From assembly GCA_947455805.1 (NCBI GenBank), contig CANGSN010000002.1, forward strand, positions 1-45,437: DNA of 45,437 nt. Reading direction: 5' to 3'. The stretch's first letter is position 1. Each line of letters begins with the position of its first letter. The notes under the pieces were generated by a model. The model worked only from the letters and a program-made list of their open reading frames with translations, was not told the DNA's origin and searched no databases. The position numbers were made by a program, and so were the translations under genes. This document shows, piece after piece, positions 40,402-45,437 of the stretch. This DNA comes from Planctomycetota bacterium. Lineage in GTDB: Bacteria > Planctomycetota > UBA1135 > UBA2386.

Positions 40402-43062
40402 ATGCAGAAGCTCGGGATCCTGTTCCTCGCCGTCGTGGCGGCCCTCGCGGTGTGGTGGTTCGTGTCGGGCAGCGAGCTCCTGCCAACACCGGACGCGGAC
40501 GAACGCACCGCCGAGCAGGTGCCGGCAGTCGCAGCGGTGGCGGAAGCCGTCGCGACGGGCAGCGCCGCGAGCCAGCCGAAGGCGGATGCGGAGCTCGCGC
40601 GCACCCAGGCGGCGGCGAGCACGAGCGCAGCCCACGGACCGCAGACCACCGTGCGCGGCCGCTGCGTCGACAGCGCCGGCAACCCGATCGCCGGGTGCAC
40701 GGTCGGCGTGCACGGCGTGTGGGGCAACGAGAAGCTCATGGAGTCGTGGCTGCGCGACCACGAAGCCGAGCCGGAGTGGAAACACCCGCCGAAGCAGACG
40801 ACCGGCACCGACGGCAGGTTCGAGTTCACGTTCTGGCCGCCGCCGCCGTTCCAGTTCCTGTTGGACATCGAGCATGCGCAGTTCGCGGCGATGCGCGCCC
40901 GCTGGGGCCCCCTCGATGCGGGCTCGGTGCGCGACGTCGGCGACGTCGTCATGACGACCGGCATCCGCGTGCGCGGTCGCGTCGTCGACCAGGCCGGGCA
41001 GCCGCTCGCGAAGTTCATGGTCTCCGTGCATCCCAGGCGTCCGGGCGAGGGCTACGACCAGCAGCTGCCGACGCCGGTGTGGAGTGCCTACGGACGCAGC
41101 GACGAGACCGGCGCGTTCGCCTGCGAGCAGTTGCTGCCGCCGGGCCCCTACCACGTGAGCACGAGCGGCCGGGAGCGGCTGCTGGAGCCGATCGAAGGCA
41201 CGCTGACGGCGACGCGACCGGTCGAAGAACTGACGATCGTGGTCGTCAAGAAACCCCCGGGCCAGACGATCACCGGGCGCGTCGTCGACGACGCCGGACG
41301 ACCCGTGGCGGACGCGCGGGTCGAAGCGCGGGACGCCAATCGCGAAAGCAGAGCGGACCGCACCGGGCGCGACGGCACGTTCCGGATCGAGGCCGACCAC
41401 ACGATGACCGGCAAGCTGCCGGTGACGCTGCTGGTGCGGGCGGAGGGCTACGAAGAGTCCACGCCGACGGAGCCCATGCCGTTCGGCAGCAAAGACGTCG
41501 TGCTGCCGCTGGTGCGCGCCGGCACGCTGCAGGTGCGCGTGGTCGACGAGGAGCAGCGTCCGATCGAGAAGTTCCAGGTGCGCGTGGCGCCGCGCGACCG
41601 TCCAGGCCGTTCGTCCGATGACTTCCGCGTGCGGTCCCGGGGCCCGCACAGCGATGGCGTCGCCGAGGTGCCGGGCATCGGCGCGGGCAAGTGGACGGTC
41701 GCGGTCGACTTTCCCAAGTCGGCGGGGCGGACGTCGGTGCTGCAACCGATCGAGGTGGCGGCACGCACCAACACCCGCGTCGAACTCGTGGCGGCACGCG
41801 ACGTGTCGCGCTCGGTGCGCGTCGTCGACCGGTCGGACAACCCGCTCGTGGGCAGCGTCGTGCAGCTGTGCGAACCGCTCGGCTACGGATTCGATGCGGA
41901 CACGAACCGCATCAGCGAAGAGCAGCGCTACTCCTGGCAGAACCCGTACACGGCGATCGTCCGCGCCGAAGGCAAGACCGACGCGACGGGCCGCGTCGTG
42001 CTGTCCGGGCCACCCGGCCGAACGCTCGGGGTCGCCGCACTCGGGCCGGGCCACGTGCCCAAGTTCGCCGGCGACGTGCTGGTGGATGTCGCCGACGAAC
42101 TCGTGCTCACCGTGGACGTCGGCGCCCGCCTGCGCGGCAAGATCGTGCCGCCCGAGGCCGTCGCCGAACTGGAGCGACTGCTGGGCAACGCGGCGGCCCG
42201 GCCGTGGATCTCGCTGTATCGGGACGACCCGAAGAGCAAGGTCGTCGGCCAGGACAACCCCCTCTTCGCGGTCGCCAGCGACGGCACGTTCGAGCTCTCG
42301 GGCCTGCCCCCGGGCAGCTGGCAACTGTTCCTGTTCTTCTGGGACGGCTACGAGAACGGCAGCCTCGCCAGTCCCTGGATGCGTGACGTGACGTTGCAGG
42401 AGGGCCGTCTGACGGAAGTGTCGCTGGATCTCGCCTACCTCCTCCCGGGAACGATGTCGGGCACCGTCACGAAGAACGGTGTCCCCGCGGTCGACGCGGT
42501 GCTGAGCTTCTACGTCGAGGTGCCGACGGGCAGGAACCCGATCGGCCTCAACCGGTTCGCCCGCACCGATGCCAACGGCCGCTACTCCGTCCTGCTGCCG
42601 CGCGGCACCTGCAGCGGCTCCGTGTCGACGCGCTCGGGAACGTCTTGGTTGCGGGTCCCGATCACGGTGACCGCCGCGATCACCGCCGGCCAGACGACGA
42701 CCCAGGACTTCGCGATCTGGGCCGGCGACATCAAGGTCACGGTGCTCGACGCGAACGGCAAGCCGGTGCCTGGCGTGCAGCTGTTGGGGCGAAGCTCGAG
42801 CGGGGACCAGGTGTGGCTGCCGGTCACCGATGACCAGGGTCGCACACGCCTCGAACGGCCCGTCGAGACGCTGCAGCTGCGCGTGCTGCCGCGGCGGCTG
42901 ACGACGCAGGCGGGACGCGAGGAGCTCGCGGAGCAGCATCGCAAGAACGGCGGCACCGGCGATCCGCTCGAGCCCCTGTGGATCGACCTCGGCACCCTCG
43001 GCGTCGTCGCCGGCCAGACGACGGAGGTCGAACGCAAGCTGCCCGCGAGCTTCGACCAGTGA
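40402..43062 (+). CDS. Membrane-anchored protein with carboxypeptidase-regulatory-like repeats
   Basis: 886 residues. The N-terminal signal anchor (MQKLGILFLAVVAALAVWWF) is followed by an Ala/Glu/Thr-rich linker. Then come several beta-sandwich domains of the carboxypeptidase-regulatory-like family: TTVRGRCVDSAGNPIAGCTV, IRVRGRVVDQAGQPLAKFMV, QTITGRVVDDAGRPVADARV, LQVRVVDEEQRPIEKF, TMSGTVTKNGVPAVDAVLSF and IKVTVLDANGKPVPGVQLLG. The same domain type forms the extension of the sigma fusion at 33847-37023, suggesting shared ancestry or shared ligands. ATG 40402 has a canonical GGAGG. It is divergent from the ECF sigma gene. Confidence 0.82.
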   Translation: MQKLGILFLAVVAALAVWWFVSGSELLPTPDADERTAEQVPAVAAVAEAVATGSAASQPKADAELARTQAAASTSAAHGPQTTVRGRCVDSAGNPIAGCTVGVHGVWGNEKLMESWLRDHEAEPEWKHPPKQTTGTDGRFEFTFWPPPPFQFLLDIEHAQFAAMRARWGPLDAGSVRDVGDVVMTTGIRVRGRVVDQAGQPLAKFMVSVHPRRPGEGYDQQLPTPVWSAYGRSDETGAFACEQLLPPGPYHVSTSGRERLLEPIEGTLTATRPVEELTIVVVKKPPGQTITGRVVDDAGRPVADARVEARDANRESRADRTGRDGTFRIEADHTMTGKLPVTLLVRAEGYEESTPTEPMPFGSKDVVLPLVRAGTLQVRVVDEEQRPIEKFQVRVAPRDRPGRSSDDFRVRSRGPHSDGVAEVPGIGAGKWTVAVDFPKSAGRTSVLQPIEVAARTNTRVELVAARDVSRSVRVVDRSDNPLVGSVVQLCEPLGYGFDADTNRISEEQRYSWQNPYTAIVRAEGKTDATGRVVLSGPPGRTLGVAALGPGHVPKFAGDVLVDVADELVLTVDVGARLRGKIVPPEAVAELERLLGNAAARPWISLYRDDPKSKVVGQDNPLFAVASDGTFELSGLPPGSWQLFLFFWDGYENGSLASPWMRDVTLQEGRLTEVSLDLAYLLPGTMSGTVTKNGVPAVDAVLSFYVEVPTGRNPIGLNRFARTDANGRYSVLLPRGTCSGSVSTRSGTSWLRVPITVTAAITAGQTTTQDFAIWAGDIKVTVLDANGKPVPGVQLLGRSSSGDQVWLPVTDDQGRTRLERPVETLQLRVLPRRLTTQAGREELAEQHRKNGGTGDPLEPLWIDLGTLGVVAGQTTEVERKLPASFDQ

Positions 43063-43126
43063 TGGCGGAACGCCGTCGCGCGCTGGCGCCTAGGAACCGG
43101 GCGGGCGATCGTGCGTCGAGCCGCCG

Positions 43127-44434
43127 ATGTCCCTCTCGCTCGCCGCGTCGTGCTCGTTCGCCCTGCTGTCGTCACTCGCCGTTCCGCCGCAACAGCCGAA
43201 CGACGCCGGCAAGCCGACCTGGACCCGCGAACGCGCCATCGCCGCCTTGCGCAGCGATTCGGCGGCGGAGCAGTTCGTCGCGGCGCAGCAGCTCGAGTAC
43301 TACGGTCCGGCGGTGCTGGCAGACCTGCGCACGCTGCGCGACGACACCAACGACCCGGCCCTGCGCAGCCGCATCGAGAATGTGCTCGGCGGCATCGAAC
43401 TGCAGCACCCGGGCGGGCTCGTCGTCGTGTTCCCGCGCGGCGAGATCATCCGCAACGAACTGTGGGCGTGGCGGGACGGCCAGGAGATCGCGCTGACCGC
43501 CAACACGACCATGGAAGCCGACCTGGCGCTGGCGCCGGACGGACGGCACCTCCTGTTCTCGACGACGCCCGACCACCACGACTTCGGCGTGCACGACCTG
43601 CACGTGATCGAACTCGCCACCGGCAAGGAGGTGCTAAAGGACCGCGGCCACGGCGGCACGTTCTCGCCCGATGGGGTGCACGCGGCGATCCTGCGCCAGG
43701 ACGGGCTCGTGTTGCGCGAGCTCGGCCGCGACCAGGAACGGCGATTGGCCCCCGAGCTCGGCGAAGTGCGCGAGGCGCAGTGGTCGCCGAACGGCCGCTT
43801 CCTCGCCGTCGTCAGCGGCGGCGACGTCGTCGTGCTCGAGGCGACGACCGGGGCGGTGCATGCGCGCCTCGACAGCACGCCGCCGGGCACCAGCACGATG
43901 GCGAGCTTCGCGCTCGGCGACAGCGTGGTGTCGCTGGTCAGCGGCAACGGGCCCTACGAGTGGGACCTGTTCGTCGTGCCGGTCGGCGGCGGCGAGGCAC
44001 AGAAGCGCACCGAGCGCTCGTTCCAGCACGGCATGGCGTCGCTGGCGCCGGACGGCAAGCGCGCGCTGCTGCTGCAGAGCCGGCCGACGCCGCCGCGACG
44101 CGAGGGCGAGCCGCCGATGGAGCCCGGCACCGGCGCCAGTCACGGTTACGCCGCCTCCCTGCTCGAGCTCGATGGCGACGGCGAACCGCGCCTGGTGTTC
44201 GGCAGCGCCAATCCGCTGCTGCGGCCGACGTGGTCGCCGGAGGGCCGCTTCGTCGTGTTCGTCGACGAAGGTGGCAACCTGCAGCTGCTGCACGTGCGCT
44301 CGGGGCGAACGCGCAAGCTGGCGAAGATGGACGTCGGCTACGGACCGTCGACGACCTCGTTCGCGCCGGCGGTGTGGTTCGCGCAAGGGCGACCGATGCC
44401 GGCGTTCCGCGGCATAGCGCCCGCGGCGAAGTGA
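43127..44434 (+). CDS. Secreted beta-propeller (TolB/WD40-like) protein
   Basis: 435 residues. A short export signal (MSLSLAASCSFALLSSLAVP) is followed by a helical segment of HEAT-like character (about 33-85; AAEQFVAAQQLEYYGPAVLA), then propeller blades (about 100-420) with repeated motifs ALAPDGRHLLFST, GTFSPDGVHAAIL, QWSPNGRFLAVVSGGDVVVL, SLAPDGKRALLLQ and TWSPEGRFVVFVDEGGNLQL. These SPDG-type blades are typical of TolB/WD40-like scaffolds that bind other proteins or ligands. No enzyme motif is seen. It follows the Ig-like membrane protein by 64 bp on the same strand; TAGGAA at 43091 may be its own -10 element. Confidence 0.82.
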   Translation: MSLSLAASCSFALLSSLAVPPQQPNDAGKPTWTRERAIAALRSDSAAEQFVAAQQLEYYGPAVLADLRTLRDDTNDPALRSRIENVLGGIELQHPGGLVVVFPRGEIIRNELWAWRDGQEIALTANTTMEADLALAPDGRHLLFSTTPDHHDFGVHDLHVIELATGKEVLKDRGHGGTFSPDGVHAAILRQDGLVLRELGRDQERRLAPELGEVREAQWSPNGRFLAVVSGGDVVVLEATTGAVHARLDSTPPGTSTMASFALGDSVVSLVSGNGPYEWDLFVVPVGGGEAQKRTERSFQHGMASLAPDGKRALLLQSRPTPPRREGEPPMEPGTGASHGYAASLLELDGDGEPRLVFGSANPLLRPTWSPEGRFVVFVDEGGNLQLLHVRSGRTRKLAKMDVGYGPSTTSFAPAVWFAQGRPMPAFRGIAPAAK

Positions 44435-44448
44435 ACGCGACCGCGCGC

Positions 44449-44462
44449 GTTCGCCGGCGAAC
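44449..44462. repeat. Perfect 14-nt palindrome between convergent genes
   Basis: GTTCGCCGGCGAAC is a perfect inverted repeat lying 14 nt after the stop of the beta-propeller gene and directly abutting the stop of the cytochrome-like lipoprotein gene. It could form a short hairpin serving as a weak bidirectional terminator. Confidence 0.35.
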
Positions 44463-45071
44463 TCACTCCCAGCGCATCTCGCCGATGAACTCGAGCGGGC
44501 CACCGCACGACACCGAGTGGCAGGCGATGCAGCCGGCGATGATCGCGTTGTAGGTGTCCTTGCCCGGCGTCTGGTCGAACGCCGCGACCGCGCCGAGATA
44601 GGCCTGCGCACGCAGGTCGAACTGCTGGTTGCGCTCCTCGGGCTTGGTCGGCCACGCGCAGCGCATCTTGCGGTGCACGGGCAGCAGCGCCTTCACCTTC
44701 TGGCCGGCCTCGAGCATCGGCCGCACCTCGCGCAGGTCGTCGACGAACTGGCGCATCAGCACCGACAGCTCGCTGTCGCCGTTCGGGTTGCGCGACGACT
44801 TGACCAGGTTGCCCGGGCTACCGGGGATGCCGGGCACCAGCGGCGTCGACAGGTTGCAGTCGGCATCGGCGGCGAGCATGGCGGCGGGGCTCGTGGTGGC
44901 GTTCGCCGGCGTGGCCGACGCGCTCGCGGGCGGCGTGGTGTTCGCGGGCGGCGTGTTCGCGGCCGCCGTGTTGGCGGCCGCCGTGTTCGAGGCCGTCGTG
45001 CCGGACTCCGGCTGGCCTTGGCACGCGACGACGAAGAGGAACAGGGATGCGGTCAGGGTGGGGCGGATCAC
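44463..45071 (-). CDS. Lipoprotein with a CxxCH heme-binding motif
   Basis: 202 residues from GTG 45071 (GGAG 6 nt upstream); ATG 45101 would add 10 residues. The signal IRPTLTASLFLFVVAC has lipobox VVAC. A low-complexity linker of NTAAA/NTPPA repeats (about 28-48) follows, encoded by tandem 15-bp units. The globular part (about 62-202) is helical with RKMRCAWPTKPEERNQQFDL and ends in AGCIACHSVSCGGPLEFIGE. CIACH is a c-type heme attachment motif with an adjacent extra Cys. It is probably a lipid-anchored cytochrome c-like electron carrier or sensor; the axial Met could be in MRWE at the end. It is convergent with the beta-propeller gene. Confidence 0.72.
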   Translation of the reverse strand: MIRPTLTASLFLFVVACQGQPESGTTASNTAAANTAAANTPPANTTPPASASATPANATTSPAAMLAADADCNLSTPLVPGIPGSPGNLVKSSRNPNGDSELSVLMRQFVDDLREVRPMLEAGQKVKALLPVHRKMRCAWPTKPEERNQQFDLRAQAYLGAVAAFDQTPGKDTYNAIIAGCIACHSVSCGGPLEFIGEMRWE

Positions 45072-45154
45072 GAACGGCTCCAGGCAGAACGGGCGACGCA
45101 TGATTGGCGGCCTCGTCGTGCCGCGCAAGCGGCCGGGATGCGGAGTCGCGGTGC

Positions 45155-45160
45155 TATCCC
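45155..45160 (+). promoter_or_regulatory. -10-like element of the final gene
   Basis: TATCCC in GTGCTATCCCCGCTTCC resembles the GCTATCCTG elements upstream of the ABC-F and argS genes; it lies 45 nt before ATG 45206. Confidence 0.35.
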
Positions 45161-45205
45161 CGCTTCCGCGCGCGATTTTCGTCCATCGAACTGCGCCGGC
45201 CCGGG

Positions 45206-45437
45206 ATGACACCGCTCGCCCAGCTCACCCTGCTGTGCCTCGAATGCCTGCCGCGGTGCCACGGCGACGAAGCCCTCGCCGCCATCGCCCACTGGGCCGA
45301 CCTGCTGCAGGCCGTCGAGAACGCAGACGCACCGCCTCTCGGCGACGACGCCGTCGACGCCATCGGCTGGTATCTTCTCGACGTCACCGACGTCGGACTC
45401 GACGACCTGCAGATGGCCTTCCAGCAACACCTCAAGC
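45206..45437 (+). CDS. Hypothetical protein, N-terminal part (truncated by window edge)
   Basis: From ATG 45206 the frame stays open to the window end (77 codons). It encodes an acidic helical protein beginning MTPLAQLTLLCLECLPRCHG and continuing DEALAAIAHWADLLQAVENA, with Cys residues at 11, 14 and 18 that could bind metal. No signal peptide or membrane segment is evident. The family is not recognised and the C-terminal part is missing. It is divergent from the cytochrome-like lipoprotein gene. Confidence 0.5.
   Translation, partial: MTPLAQLTLLCLECLPRCHGDEALAAIAHWADLLQAVENADAPPLGDDAVDAIGWYLLDVTDVGLDDLQMAFQQHLK

Overview
The window is about 45 kb of GC-rich bacterial chromosome. Many genes encode Sec-exported proteins. 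Several end in a related C-terminal module (a Gly-x-Gly-Cys entry, an x-Gly-Cys-x-Leu-x-x-Asp-Pro core and a Ser-Asn-type terminal strand). There are ECF sigma factors with giant receptor-like extensions, and Shine-Dalgarno sequences are weak or absent at many genes. Together these suggest a planctomycete (Planctomycetota). That assignment is an inference from protein style; no rRNA or other marker is present.

Layout. 1-2.8 kb: a truncated membrane-anchored protein, a hypothetical gene, a TetR regulator with its short-chain dehydrogenase, and a gamma-glutamylcyclotransferase-like gene. 2.8-7 kb (minus): two envelope proteins, a two-domain TlpA-like thioredoxin and a secreted protein. 7.2-10.1 kb: a decayed gene, a sialidase fused to an SGNH esterase, and a DUF4198 protein. 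10.3-13.1 kb: a lower-GC island of three minus-strand genes (MauE-like membrane protein, 12-cysteine secreted protein, large membrane-anchored protein). It lies between two diverged direct repeats of about 330 bp, each carrying a different broken copy of the same divergent gene pair. 13.4-17.2 kb: a DUF4394 protein, a DUF1428 protein and another module-bearing secreted protein. 17.3-24.7 kb: an ABC-F ATPase, a small gene interrupted by an in-frame TGA, a large metallopeptidase, SRPBCC and GNAT genes, and folE. 24.9-26.9 kb: another module-bearing secreted protein.

26.9-30.4 kb: the most unusual block. Six short minus-strand genes (two SMI1/KNR4-like proteins, membrane proteins, unknowns) are partly separated by palindromic elements with integron attC architecture (outer boxes GCCCAAC and GTTGGGC). 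No integrase is visible, so I interpret it as an integrase-less cassette array (CALIN).

30.6-45.4 kb: argS; a Kelch-like secreted protein; an ECF sigma factor fused through a membrane helix to an 800-residue carboxypeptidase-regulatory-like extension; an ECF sigma / leucine-rich-repeat anti-sigma pair; a divergent membrane-anchored Ig-like protein; a beta-propeller protein; a lipoprotein with a CxxCH motif; and a truncated gene. The sigma genes and the neighbouring repeat proteins look like an envelope-sensing locus.

A recurring regulatory pattern is a TAnnnT-like hexamer exactly 6 nt before the start codon of several genes, consistent with leaderless transcripts. A GGTAGC motif also lies 18-53 nt upstream of four of the five module-bearing secreted-protein genes. 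No tRNA, rRNA, CRISPR array or transposase was seen.
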